From assembly GCA_016790075.1 (NCBI GenBank), contig JAEUPP010000027.1, positions 1 to 40,283 of the forward strand: DNA of 40,283 nucleotides, read 5' to 3'. This DNA is from Rhodanobacteraceae bacterium. Lineage in GTDB: Bacteria > Pseudomonadota > Gammaproteobacteria > Xanthomonadales > Rhodanobacteraceae. Position numbers and translations under genes: made by a program. Below, one piece after another: positions 6,575-14,871 of this stretch; position 1 is the first letter of the stretch, and each line of letters starts with the position of its first letter. The notes under the pieces were generated by a model, which worked only from the letters and a program-made list of their open reading frames with translations, ran no database searches and was not told the DNA's origin.

Positions 6575-8921
6575 GGGCCTCGCAGTCATTGCGCTGACCT
6601 TGCTGTTGCACTCAGCCGTTTTTCTGGCGCTGGCTTGGTGCGTTGAACGTCTGGGCTGGGTACGCCACGTTGGTGTGCGCGAATACCTTTGGCGCAGTGC
6701 CATAGTAGGTAGCCTTGCCAGCGCCGCGCTGCAGTTGGTGCTGGTACCGGCATCGTTGCCGCGGTATCACATCGCGTTGATGTCAGCGGCGTCGCCGACC
6801 TTGTCTGATCTGTCGCCACCGGCATCGCGAAACTCTGCTCCGGCAACCGCCGCACCTGCGGCCGCAGAGTCCCTTGCCGTCGGGGGGGCGGTGGTGCCGG
6901 GGCGGGTGCAAGAGACGGCGGCCGTTGCTGCGCCACCGCGGCATGGGGCTGTGGTGATGTCAGGGAATGTGCTGCGTGTCTTGCTGTCGTGGCTGCTTAC
7001 GATCTGGGTATTGGCGGTCCTGATTCATTGGTTGCTGGTCGTGCGCAGCGCGGCTGCGCTTGCACGCTTGCTGCGTGAATCGGTACCTCTGGTCGCGGAT
7101 GACTGGCACAGGGACTGTGCTGAACTAGCTGCCGGTTTCGGGCTGGCACGCGTACCTGTGCTGCGCAGCAGCGATTCGTTGGCCAGTCCTCTGGCTACGC
7201 CACAAGCGAGTGTGGTTGTGCCTGGCTGGGCGTTGGCGTTGCCGAGTGCGCAGCGCCGCGCCTTGCTCGCGCACGAGCTGGCGCACATTGCCAGGCGTGA
7301 TCCGCAATGGCGCCTGTTGCTGGCGCTGTGGCGCGGCATGGTGTGTCCGTTGCCGCTGGCTGCTCTTGCGCTGCGGCGCCTGCATGCGCTGGCCGAATGG
7401 CAATGCGATGCGGCTGCGGTGCGCGCGACTGGCGATGCGCCTGCACTGGCGGCCTGCCTCGTTCATTGTCTTCAGCAGCGAATAACTCCCTCATTTCCGG
7501 CACTCGCCGCGGCCATGGCCGACGTGCGTTCGCCGTTGCTGCAACGTGCCGAGCGTCTGCTCGAAGGAGATTCCATGTCCTGTCTACCCCTGTCCTGGCG
7601 CATCCGGTTCGCATCGGTTGCCGCTGTGGCCGTGGCCGTATTGGCCTTGCCGACCCTGATTGTGCCGGCTTCGTTTGCGGCTGAGCGGCCATCGTCACCG
7701 TCCGCTCCGACATCTCCCGCACCACCAGCAAAAGTAGTGCGCGGTTGTACCGAGCCCGTCACCGGCAGCTGCCGCTCTGTCGTCCGCGACAACGGCAATC
7801 TTGAGGTTTTTGTCGGCGATGCGGGTCACCGCCTGCACTACCGTTCGCGTGGTGAAGTGCGCTTCAGCGAGCAGGACGACGGCGTCGCCGCGTTGGGGGA
7901 TGGCGCGCAGGTGTCGTGGGAGGAAACGGTCGGCGGCGACACACGCAAGATCGAGTACACAGGCCGCGGCACGGCGTTGAACCTGCGCTATTGGCGCAAC
8001 GGCAAGGAGCAGGCGCTGGATGCCGACGCTCAGGCCTGGATTGCGCGCGTAGTGCCGCAGCTGCTGCGCGAAGCGGCAATTGATGTCGAAGGGCGAGTCG
8101 CGCGTCTGATTGCGCGCGGCGGCAACGAAGCCGTGCTGGCCGAGATTGCGCTGATCCGTTCCGACTATGCCCAGGGCCGTTATCTCGGCGAGCTGACGGG
8201 CAAGTACAAACTCAGTGACAGCGAGCTTGAGCGCGCGTTGCTGCAGATCAGGAGAATCGACTCCGCCTACGAAAAGCGTCAGGTTCTGTCGGTAGCACTC
8301 GCGAGCCAGCAACTGGGCAAGTCGCAGTGGAACAGCGTGCTTGTCACGGCTGCCGATATCGATTCGGACTTCGAGCGGTCCGAGTTGCTCGTCAGCATCG
8401 CGCATCAGGTTGCTGGCGACGAGGCCTTGCGGGGAGCCTGGTTACGTGCGGCCGAAGGAGTGGAGTCGAGCTACGAGCGCCGCCGCAGCCTGGAAGCGCT
8501 GCTTGCGGTCGCGCGCGATGACGCCGTCGTGTTGACCATTATTGATGCCGCGACCGGGATTGACTCGGACTTTGAACGGCGTGAGTTGCTGAGCAATGCG
8601 GCGCAGAAGGCGCGCGACCCGAACGCGATTGCTCTGCGCTATGCAACGGCGGCCGCGCGCATCGAATCGGATTTCGAGCGCCGGGAGGCGCTGGTCGCCC
8701 TGCTGAGCGCCGGTTCGCTCGGTCGCGAAGGCGCGCTTGCCGTGCTCGATGCCACCGATAGCATGGACTCGGATTTCGAGCGCCGGGAGGTGTTGACGGA
8801 GGTTGTGCGGCGCGTGCCGGACGACGCAAAGGTGCGCGATCGCATACGGCAGCTTGCGGCCAATCTGTCCGACTTTGAACGCGAGCAAGTTGAAGAGGCG
8901 CTTGGCACAACACGTGGCTGA
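6567..8921 (+). CDS. M56 (BlaR1-like) membrane metalloprotease with C-terminal 34-residue repeat array
   Basis: This 784-residue protein starts at ATG 6567, inside the end of blaI. The N-terminus has membrane segments at about 5-25, 40-60 and 135-160, separated by an Ala/Pro-rich loop. The M56 zinc site is intact: H236-E-L-A-H240 in LLAHELAHIARRD and E277 in AEWQCD. A further membrane segment near 345-370 precedes a long part that should be periplasmic. Instead of a penicillin-binding sensor domain, that part contains eight repeats with a 33-34-residue period, each marked by (I/V/M)(D/E)SDFERRE-like residues beginning near 531, 565, 599, 633, 666, 700, 734 and 767. It likely signals to the BlaI-type repressor by proteolysis; the inducing signal is unknown. 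Confidence 0.88.
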   Translation: MAEGLAVIALTLLLHSAVFLALAWCVERLGWVRHVGVREYLWRSAIVGSLASAALQLVLVPASLPRYHIALMSAASPTLSDLSPPASRNSAPATAAPAAAESLAVGGAVVPGRVQETAAVAAPPRHGAVVMSGNVLRVLLSWLLTIWVLAVLIHWLLVVRSAAALARLLRESVPLVADDWHRDCAELAAGFGLARVPVLRSSDSLASPLATPQASVVVPGWALALPSAQRRALLAHELAHIARRDPQWRLLLALWRGMVCPLPLAALALRRLHALAEWQCDAAAVRATGDAPALAACLVHCLQQRITPSFPALAAAMADVRSPLLQRAERLLEGDSMSCLPLSWRIRFASVAAVAVAVLALPTLIVPASFAAERPSSPSAPTSPAPPAKVVRGCTEPVTGSCRSVVRDNGNLEVFVGDAGHRLHYRSRGEVRFSEQDDGVAALGDGAQVSWEETVGGDTRKIEYTGRGTALNLRYWRNGKEQALDADAQAWIARVVPQLLREAAIDVEGRVARLIARGGNEAVLAEIALIRSDYAQGRYLGELTGKYKLSDSELERALLQIRRIDSAYEKRQVLSVALASQQLGKSQWNSVLVTAADIDSDFERSELLVSIAHQVAGDEALRGAWLRAAEGVESSYERRRSLEALLAVARDDAVVLTIIDAATGIDSDFERRELLSNAAQKARDPNAIALRYATAAARIESDFERREALVALLSAGSLGREGALAVLDATDSMDSDFERREVLTEVVRRVPDDAKVRDRIRQLAANLSDFEREQVEEALGTTRG

Positions 8922-8925
8922 GCGT

Positions 8926-8956
8926 CATGCCCGGTGCCGTGATGGCACTGGGCATG
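8926..8956 (+). terminator. Stem-loop after the M56 gene (no U-tract)
   Basis: CATGCCCGGTGCC (8926-8938) and GGCACTGGGCATG (8944-8956) pair over 13 bp with a single G-U wobble and a five-base loop, five bases after the M56 stop codon. No T-run follows. It could stabilise the blaI-M56 mRNA or lower read-through into the next gene. Confidence 0.5.
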
Positions 8957-9064
8957 GCGCGCGCCAGGCGTCGTCGTGCAGGATTTTGCGATTCTTGCTG
9001 CGACCCTGGAGCACGCCGAATCCGTCCACCATCGCTGAGACGAATCGTTAGCGGAGAATTGCCC

Positions 9065-9484
9065 ATGTCCCGGTCCCTTTTTCTTGCGGTGGCTACAGCC
9101 GCGGTGCTCGCCGTAGCCACCGCTGCTCCGGTGCAAGCCATGACGGATAGTGAGCGCGAACGCCTGGCCGAGTACGAGCGCTTCGCCGGTGAGCCGGTCA
9201 AGGACATGCCGTTCTGGCGCCTGCAAAGCTACGAATCCCTCGGCAATGAAGCGCTGGTCGTCTGGACCGGAGTGAACAAGGCCTGGCTTATCAAGGTGTT
9301 GCCGCCATGCACTGACCTGCCCTGGGCCAAGGCCGTAGGCTTGAGTTCGAGCAACCACCGCGTGAGCGCCAAGTTCGATCATGTGGTCGCCGGCGGCGAT
9401 CATTGCCAGATCGCGACGATTCAGCCGGTCGACGAAAAGTCCTTGCGTGCGGCGCGCCGGGAAAAACGTGAGCGCAGCGACTGA
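9065..9484 (+). CDS. Small exported DUF6491-like protein
   Basis: This 139-residue protein starts at ATG 9065, preceded by GGAG at a suitable distance, and has an N-terminal signal peptide cleaved near VQA-M (residues ~24-25). The mature part contains FWRLQSYESLGNEALVVWTGVNKAWLIKVLPPC and, later, a second cysteine in GDHCQIATIQPVDE. This layout matches the DUF6491 proteins common in Xanthomonadales, which have one predicted disulfide and no known function. The basic C-terminal tail (RAARREKRERSD) is a local feature. It follows the blaI-M56 pair in the same direction after a stem-loop, so it may be a separate unit or a weakly coupled third gene of that operon. Confidence 0.72.
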   Translation: MSRSLFLAVATAAVLAVATAAPVQAMTDSERERLAEYERFAGEPVKDMPFWRLQSYESLGNEALVVWTGVNKAWLIKVLPPCTDLPWAKAVGLSSSNHRVSAKFDHVVAGGDHCQIATIQPVDEKSLRAARREKRERSD

Positions 9485-9603
9485 ACGACGGAGTATCGCC
9501 GTCGGTGACGAAACACTGCGGCCGCATTTGGGTGCTGCACCGGTGCGCAATGAAGGCGAGGCCAAGGACACCGGCATGAGCGGTTCGAGTCCTCAGGACG
9601 CCA

Positions 9604-9876
9604 TCAGGTGTCCGGCGCCACATACCCGGACGGCTTGGCCGAGCCTTCGCCAAAGAAATATTTCTCGACCTCTGCCTGCAGGAAGGCGCGGTGTTTGGGA
9701 TCCAGCGGTGAAAGCCGATTTTCGTTGATCAGCATGGTCTGATGTGCAAGCCATTGCCCCCAGGCTTCCTTGGACACCGACTCGAAAAGACGCTTGCCCA
9801 GTTCGCCTGGCCAGGGGGCGAAGGCGAGGCCTTCGGCATCGCGGCCGAGCTTGATGCAATGGATGGTGCGACTCAT
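9604..9876 (-). CDS. yggX: Fe(2+)-trafficking / oxidative-damage protection protein YggX
   Basis: This 90-residue cytoplasmic protein matches YggX in length and sequence throughout: [12 protein letters not shown] with the conserved Cys7, then [26 protein letters not shown] and [13 protein letters not shown]. YggX proteins limit iron-dependent oxidative damage and support repair of Fe-S clusters. The gene lies downstream of mutY, an Fe-S DNA glycosylase, in the same orientation, the order also seen in enterobacteria. The 182-bp gap to mutY contains an AT-rich palindromic element, so yggX probably has its own promoter as well. Confidence 0.96.
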   Translation of the reverse strand: MSRTIHCIKLGRDAEGLAFAPWPGELGKRLFESVSKEAWGQWLAHQTMLINENRLSPLDPKHRAFLQAEVEKYFFGEGSAKPSGYVAPDT

Positions 9877-9912
9877 GGGTTCTCCGTTTGCTTCGCGATT
9901 GCTTATTTGTAT

Positions 9913-9938
9913 CTTTATGTATAAAGAAAATAATTTTC
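9913..9938 (-). promoter_or_regulatory. Twin AT-rich palindromes upstream of yggX
   Basis: CTTTATGTATAAAG (9913-9926) and GAAAATAATTTTC (9926-9938) are two perfect palindromes sharing one base, 37-62 bp upstream of the yggX start, in an AT island within GC-rich DNA. On the minus strand TATACA inside the first could serve as a -10 element. The second agrees with roughly 10 of 14 positions of a 7-1-7 Fur-type half-site arrangement. A role as promoter/operator is inferred. Confidence 0.4.
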
Positions 9939-10058
9939 CAGTAGAAGCATAGGACTGTTACCGCCCCATGCGGTGTTGTCTTCCGGTCCTGGCCGTGGCA
10001 TCGGATGGGTGTATTGGTGGGCCAGAACCCGCACCGCGGAACTCCCCGGCGCATACGC

Positions 10059-11123
10059 CTAGGTCTCGCCGGGGAGCGATTGCAGCAGACGGCGTACGGG
10101 TGCGGGCAGGCCCAGCTGCAGGATTTCGTCAGGGCTACACCAGCGCAGATCGTCGCGATCGGCCACGCGCGCCTGTGGCGCGGCGCGCATGAGCAGCGGG
10201 GTTATCGCGAGCCGGTAATGGCTGAATACATGCACGAACGTGTCCAGCGGGCGGGTGGTTTCTATACTCGTGCCCAGGCTGCGCGCCGTGCGTTCGGCGG
10301 TATCCAGCTCGCGGGCTTCAGGCAGGCTCCAAAGTTCTGCCCAGACCCCGTTGGCTGGCCGGCGCTGCAGCAGCACGCGGCCGTTGGCGTCGCGCAGGAT
10401 CAGCATGCAGGTTGATCGGGTTGGGCTGGCCTTGCCAGACTTGCGCGCAGGCAACTCGGCGGTACGGTTGTCGCGCAGAGCGATGCAATCCGCAGCAAGC
10501 GGGCAGGCGCCGCAGCGTGGTCGGCTGCGTGCACATACGGTGGCGCCCAGGTCCATGATGGCCTGCGTGTAGTCGGCGACGCGCAGCGTAGGCGTGTTGT
10601 CTTCCGCATGCCGCCAAAGTTGGCGTGCTGTCGCGCTGCTGCCGGGCCAGCCATCGACGCCGTGGTAACGGCTGAGCACGCGTTTGACATTGCCATCGAG
10701 GATGGCATGGGGCTGGCCCCAGGCTTGCGCCAGGATGGCGGCGGCAGTCGAGCGGCCTATGCCAGGCAGTGCTGCCAGCGCTGCAAAATCTGAGGGCAGA
10801 TCGCCGCTGTGCTGAGCAACACAGAGTTGAGCCGTCTTGTGCAGGTTGCGTGCGCGGCTGTAGTAGCCAAGCCCTGACCAGAGCGCCAGCACCTGATCCA
10901 GCGGCGCCGCGGCAAGCGTGGGCAGCTCCGGCAAGGCATCGACAAAACGCTGGAAATAACCGATGACGGTGGCTACCTGGGTTTGCTGCAGCATGATTTC
11001 CGATAGCCAGACGCGGTAAGGCGTGCGCGGCGTCTGCCAGGGCAACTGCTTGCGGCCGTGAGTGTCGTACCAGGCCAGCAGCGCCGGCGCGAAACCGGGA
11101 TCTGACTTCGCCGTCGTGCTCAT
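10059..11123 (-). CDS. mutY: A/G-specific adenine DNA glycosylase MutY
   Basis: This 354-residue enzyme removes adenine mispaired with 8-oxoguanine. The helix-hairpin-helix motif is at LPGIGRSTAAAI (119-130), with catalytic D143 in ILDGNV and the general-acid glutamate E42 in SEIMLQQTQV. The [4Fe-4S] ligands are C197, C204, C207 and C213, with the MutY/Nth spacing C-x6-C-x2-C-x5-C. The C-terminal ~130 residues form the Nudix-like 8-oxoG recognition domain (CMLILRDANGRVLLQRRP, then FVHVFSHYRL). The ATG at 11123 overlaps the stop codon of the upstream AsmA-like gene in an ATGA junction, so the two are coupled; yggX follows downstream. Confidence 0.97.
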   Translation of the reverse strand: MSTTAKSDPGFAPALLAWYDTHGRKQLPWQTPRTPYRVWLSEIMLQQTQVATVIGYFQRFVDALPELPTLAAAPLDQVLALWSGLGYYSRARNLHKTAQLCVAQHSGDLPSDFAALAALPGIGRSTAAAILAQAWGQPHAILDGNVKRVLSRYHGVDGWPGSSATARQLWRHAEDNTPTLRVADYTQAIMDLGATVCARSRPRCGACPLAADCIALRDNRTAELPARKSGKASPTRSTCMLILRDANGRVLLQRRPANGVWAELWSLPEARELDTAERTARSLGTSIETTRPLDTFVHVFSHYRLAITPLLMRAAPQARVADRDDLRWCSPDEILQLGLPAPVRRLLQSLPGET

Positions 11124-11764
11124 TGCGCCGGAACCGATTCAACACGCACGCCGTCAAGGCGTACACCATCGAGCTCTATCGTACCTATCCGTGCTGTGCC
11201 CGGCAGCGGTGGCAATGCACTGGCTGCTGTGTTCGCCAGCACCAGCTGATCCCACCAGCGCTGCAACTGCTGCGTGTTGATCTCGCCGTCGAAATCGAGA
11301 TCACGGGCAACGGGCTTGTGGTCATGCAGCAGGGTTGCCTTGTCGATGTGCAAATGCAGGCGCAGATCCGGCGCAGCTGTTGCGGAGTCGGCACGCGCTT
11401 GCCAGCGTTGCAAAGCGCGCAGTTCCAGCTGGGGTCGGGTAAGCCGCAGTTCCTCGACGACGAGTGCTGAATCGAGCAGGCTGCTCCAGGGCAGGCTTAT
11501 GTCCAGGCGTTCGAGTGCCAGTAGCGGCTCGTTCTCTTCAGGCAGAGTCAGGCGCAGATGGTTCAGCTGCAGATGCAGCCGCGGCCACAGCGAATAGCGT
11601 GCGGGCGCCTCGAAAACAAGCGCCAGGCCCAGCCGCGTGCGCGTCTGCTCGACCAGCAGTGCAGCGACGCGTTCGGGCTGGGCGTATTGGCGCAGCACCA
11701 GCAGCGCAGCAAAGGCCAGCGTCAGTAACACGATTGCAATCTTTAGCGTGCGCGAAGTTCGCAT
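11120..11764 (-). CDS. Short AsmA-like membrane-anchored protein
   Basis: This 214-residue protein starts at ATG 11764 (MRTSRTLK), which leads straight into one membrane segment (residues ~7-24). The longer frame upstream has no credible start. The rest looks like the N-terminal module of AsmA-family proteins: a QTRTRLGLALVFEAPARYSLWPRLHLQLNHLRL-type stretch followed by LDISLPW, VVEELRLTRPQLEL and LQRWQA, ending in further beta-strands. AsmA proteins are inner-membrane anchored, face the periplasm and are linked to outer-membrane lipid assembly. This one is far shorter than E. coli AsmA (617). It lies upstream of mutY and overlaps it by 4 bp; its contribution to that operon is unknown. Confidence 0.75.
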   Translation of the reverse strand: MRTSRTLKIAIVLLTLAFAALLVLRQYAQPERVAALLVEQTRTRLGLALVFEAPARYSLWPRLHLQLNHLRLTLPEENEPLLALERLDISLPWSSLLDSALVVEELRLTRPQLELRALQRWQARADSATAAPDLRLHLHIDKATLLHDHKPVARDLDFDGEINTQQLQRWWDQLVLANTAASALPPLPGTARIGTIELDGVRLDGVRVESVPAQ

Positions 11765-11895
11765 CGATGCCAAAAAGTGAATTGATGGATATTCACGGCG
11801 CAGGCATAATGCGTCGGCCGCCGGCACAACCCAGGATGGAGCGTACGTCGGCAATGCTCGCGCCCAAGCTGGCCCCCCTGGCGGAAAGCGTGAGC

Positions 11896-11927
11896 GGACG
11901 TGGCGGAGAGCAATCGCCGCCACGTCC
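11896..11927 (-). terminator. Stem-loop downstream of ftsY (no U-tract)
   Basis: GGACGTGGCGG (11896-11906) and CCGCCACGTCC (11917-11927) form a perfect 11-bp stem with a 10-nt loop, about 30 bp beyond the ftsY stop codon and upstream of the AsmA-like gene. There is no T-run on the minus strand. It probably separates the ftsY transcript from the AsmA-mutY-yggX unit. Confidence 0.5.
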
Positions 11928-11956
11928 ACCTCTCGCTTCTTTCGTTGCTGTTCGCA

Positions 11957-13111
11957 TCAGGCGCCTAGCGCTGGCGGCAGCAGGCCTTCAACAAAGGCCT
12001 TTGCATCGAATTCGCGCAGGTCGTCCAGACTCTCGCCTAACCCGACAAAGCGCACCGGCAAGCCGAATTCCTTGGCGAGTGCGAAGATCACGCCGCCCTT
12101 TGCTGTGCCGTCTAGCTTGGTCACGACCAGTCCGGTCACGCCTATCGCGGCGTGGAACTGGCGCACCTGATTGACCGCGTTCTGGCCGGTAGTGCCGTCT
12201 ATGACCAGCAGTACTTCGTGCGGTGCCTGGGTATCCAATTTGCCAAGCACACGGCGGATCTTGCCGAGCTCATCCATGAGTCCGCCCTGGGTATGCAGGC
12301 GGCCCGCGGTGTCAGCGATAAGCAGATCGACTCCACGCGAGCGCGCCGATTGCAGCGCATCAAAGATTACACTGGCCGCATCGGATCCCGAGCCTTGTGC
12401 GACTACCGGCACCTGGTTGCGTTCGCCCCAGGTCTTGAGCTGTTCGACTGCGGCAGCGCGGAAGGTATCGCCCGCTGCGAGCATGACCGAGAGCCGCTGC
12501 TGCTGGAAGCGGCGAGCAAGCTTGCCTATGGTCGTGGTCTTGCCAACGCCGTTGACCCCGACCATCAACGCAACAAAGGGTTTTTGCGTCGTATCGATGA
12601 CCAGCGGCTGCGCAATCGGAGTGATCAGCTCGATCAGCGCCTGGCGCAGAGCAGCCAACAACTGGTCGGCATCGTCGAACTCGCGCTTGTTGAGGCGTCT
12701 GCGCAAGCCTTCAACGAGTTCGGTGCTGGCCGCAACGCCGACATCGGCGGTGATCAGCGCGGTTTCGAGTTCGTCCAGCAGGGCTTCGTCGAGTTTGGGC
12801 TTGCGCGAAAACAGGCTGCCGAGACTGCGCGCGAACGCGCTGCCCGACAGGCGTTCACGCCAGCTGCGCTTGGTTGGTACGGCGCTGCTTGCGGCAGCGT
12901 GTGCTGCAGGCTCTTCCAGGTCTGGCGTGGGAACGGGGGGGGCGGTGGTGGCGGTATCGACGAGCTCGGTCACGGTTGGCGCCGTATCGCTTGTTGCCGC
13001 TTCGGGGATTGGAGCGTTTTGCGTGGTTGCGATGGTGTCGGCTGCGGCGGTGCCCGGAACGGCGGCAGCCGACTCCGCCGGCTTGGGGGCTTTCTTCCAG
13101 AACTTGAACAT
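11957..13111 (-). CDS. ftsY: Signal recognition particle receptor FtsY
   Basis: This 384-residue GTPase is the SRP docking protein that delivers nascent inner-membrane proteins to the Sec translocon. An acidic, Ala/Pro/Thr-rich A domain (1-80) starts with a basic amphipathic membrane-targeting stretch (MFKFWKKAPK). The helical N domain covers ~85-170. The G domain has G1 GVNGVGKTT (185-193), DTFRAAAVEQL, G3 DTAGRLHTQ, G4 TKLDGTAKGG and the C-terminal GLGE...DLREFDAKAFVEGLL. The gene is divergent from rsmD, with only 31 bp between start codons. In many gammaproteobacteria ftsY and rsmD are likewise divergent neighbours. Confidence 0.97.
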   Translation of the reverse strand: MFKFWKKAPKPAESAAAVPGTAAADTIATTQNAPIPEAATSDTAPTVTELVDTATTAPPVPTPDLEEPAAHAAASSAVPTKRSWRERLSGSAFARSLGSLFSRKPKLDEALLDELETALITADVGVAASTELVEGLRRRLNKREFDDADQLLAALRQALIELITPIAQPLVIDTTQKPFVALMVGVNGVGKTTTIGKLARRFQQQRLSVMLAAGDTFRAAAVEQLKTWGERNQVPVVAQGSGSDAASVIFDALQSARSRGVDLLIADTAGRLHTQGGLMDELGKIRRVLGKLDTQAPHEVLLVIDGTTGQNAVNQVRQFHAAIGVTGLVVTKLDGTAKGGVIFALAKEFGLPVRFVGLGESLDDLREFDAKAFVEGLLPPALGA

Positions 13112-13142
13112 GAGGCGGGAGATTCACCGAGAATATCCGGCC

Positions 13143-13772
13143 ATGCTACCACCGACCCGCGGCCGCTCCCGCGCCGCAGCAACCGGAACCCCTCAAGTGC
13201 CAGCAGCAGCGCCCGGCAAGATCCGCATCATAGGCGGCCATTTGCGCAACTCGCGCATTGAGGTTCCCGATAGGCCAGGCCTGCGGCCTACGCCCGAGCG
13301 TCTGCGTGAAACCCTGTTCAACTGGCTGATGCCGCATGTCGGCGGCGCGCGCGTGCTGGATCTGTTTGCGGGCTCCGGCGCGCTGGGGCTGGAAGCACTG
13401 TCGCGTGGCGCCGCTGAAGCGGTGTTTGTGGAACGTGATGCGGGACTCGCTGCGGCGCTGCGCGCGAATCTGCAACGACTCAAGCAAGAAGCGCGCAGCC
13501 GGGTTGTTGCTGGCGATGCGCTGGATGCCATAGGCACGCTGTCAGGTCCGTTTGATCTCGTGTTTCTTGACCCCCCGTTTGCCGCCGGGTTGTGGGCGCC
13601 CGTGGCCGAGCGTCTGCAAGCTGCAGCGGTGCTCGGTGTGCAAGCCTTGATTTACGTCGAAGCGCCGCTTGCCGCGGCTCTGGCATTGCCCCCGGGCTGG
13701 TTGTTGCACAAACAGTCGCGGGCCGGAGAGGTCTCGGGCTCGCTCTATCGCCCTGTGGCGGGCATGGCTTAA
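13143..13772 (+). CDS. rsmD: 16S rRNA (guanine(966)-N(2))-methyltransferase RsmD
   Basis: This 209-residue SAM-dependent enzyme methylates G966 of 16S rRNA. The start at ATG 13143 gives the family's usual length; the frame stays open far upstream only because it lies antisense to ftsY. Domain landmarks are KIRIIGGHLRNSRI (26-39), RPTPERLRETLFNWL (48-62), SAM motif I VLDLFAGSGALG (71-82), and catalytic DPPF (143-146). An Ala/Pro-rich N-terminal extension of ~25 residues precedes the conserved part, so a later start is possible, though no other ATG or GTG with a good ribosome site was obvious. coaD follows 36 bp downstream, a common pairing. Confidence 0.94.
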   Translation: MLPPTRGRSRAAATGTPQVPAAAPGKIRIIGGHLRNSRIEVPDRPGLRPTPERLRETLFNWLMPHVGGARVLDLFAGSGALGLEALSRGAAEAVFVERDAGLAAALRANLQRLKQEARSRVVAGDALDAIGTLSGPFDLVFLDPPFAAGLWAPVAERLQAAAVLGVQALIYVEAPLAAALALPPGWLLHKQSRAGEVSGSLYRPVAGMA

Positions 13773-14294
<522 letters not shown>

Positions 14295-14326
14295 TCCGTT
14301 TATTCTTTCCCACGCAGGTGATACCC

Positions 14327-14827
14327 ATGCGCAAGTTCATGCAAGCTGCCCTACTCGGGCTTCTGTCCACAGTCGTTCTTACCGCCTGCGACAAGAAAGA
14401 AGAAGAGGCGCCTGCACCGGTTGCGGTCGAAGTAAAAATGCCGACCAATGCGACCGATCGCGCCGCCTGGAAGCTTTATCTGGTCGACGTGGTCAAGCGC
14501 AATATGGCCGGTGTCACGTCCAGCCGACCCTACATGTATTTCGTGCCGGCCGGCGAAGACCAGGCTGCTGTCGACGAGCGCATCAACCAGCTGCAGAACG
14601 TGCAGACTGTCGTGGCACGTACCGTGCTGCCGGGCAACATGCTGGCGTTCGGTGGCCCGGACTCCAAGCTGACCGGTGATCTCATCATCGATTCGTTCAA
14701 GGAAGCCAAAGCGGGCGCGTTCAAGGACGTGATCGTGCTCTATGTCGGCGCAAGCGCCGATCAGCAGCGCGTCCAGGACGTGATTGCGCCGTCGGGCGCG
14801 ACCTACCGCTTCGTTGAAATGAAGTAA
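14327..14827 (+). CDS. Small lipoprotein of unknown function next to coaD
   Basis: This 166-residue protein starts at ATG 14327 with a lipoprotein signal peptide (MRKFMQAALLGLL, lipobox LTAC ending at Cys21). After the cysteine there is a short acidic/Pro-rich linker (DKKEEEAPAPV). The folded part contains SRPYMYFVPAGEDQAAVDERINQLQNV, LPGNMLAFGGPDSKLTGDLI and DVIVLYVGASADQQRVQDVIAPSGATYRFVEM, suggesting an alpha/beta fold. The Asp at +2 of the mature lipoprotein would, by the E. coli rule, favour inner-membrane retention. I recall similar lipoproteins between coaD and the ferredoxin gene in Xanthomonadales but know no function. Confidence 0.85.
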   Translation: MRKFMQAALLGLLSTVVLTACDKKEEEAPAPVAVEVKMPTNATDRAAWKLYLVDVVKRNMAGVTSSRPYMYFVPAGEDQAAVDERINQLQNVQTVVARTVLPGNMLAFGGPDSKLTGDLIIDSFKEAKAGAFKDVIVLYVGASADQQRVQDVIAPSGATYRFVEMK

Positions 14828-14833
14828 GGCATA

Positions 14834-14864
14834 CGCCCGGCAGCAGCCAGCTTGCTGCCGGGCG
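14834..14864 (+). promoter_or_regulatory. Strong stem-loop between lipoprotein and ferredoxin genes
   Basis: CGCCCGGCAGCA (14834-14845) pairs perfectly with TGCTGCCGGGCG (14853-14864): 12 bp with a short loop. Its 3' arm ends seven bases before the ferredoxin ATG and contains GGGCG, the only ribosome-site-like sequence there. The element can therefore act as an mRNA 3' stabiliser for the lipoprotein gene, or hide the ribosome site of the ferredoxin gene. No U-tract is present. Confidence 0.55.
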
Positions 14865-14871
14865 CTACACC

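Noticed and set aside
12152-13142. Long plus-strand frames over ftsY, including an apparent long N-terminal extension of RsmD
   Set aside because: They are antisense to a complete FtsY. RsmD has its normal size when started at 13143.
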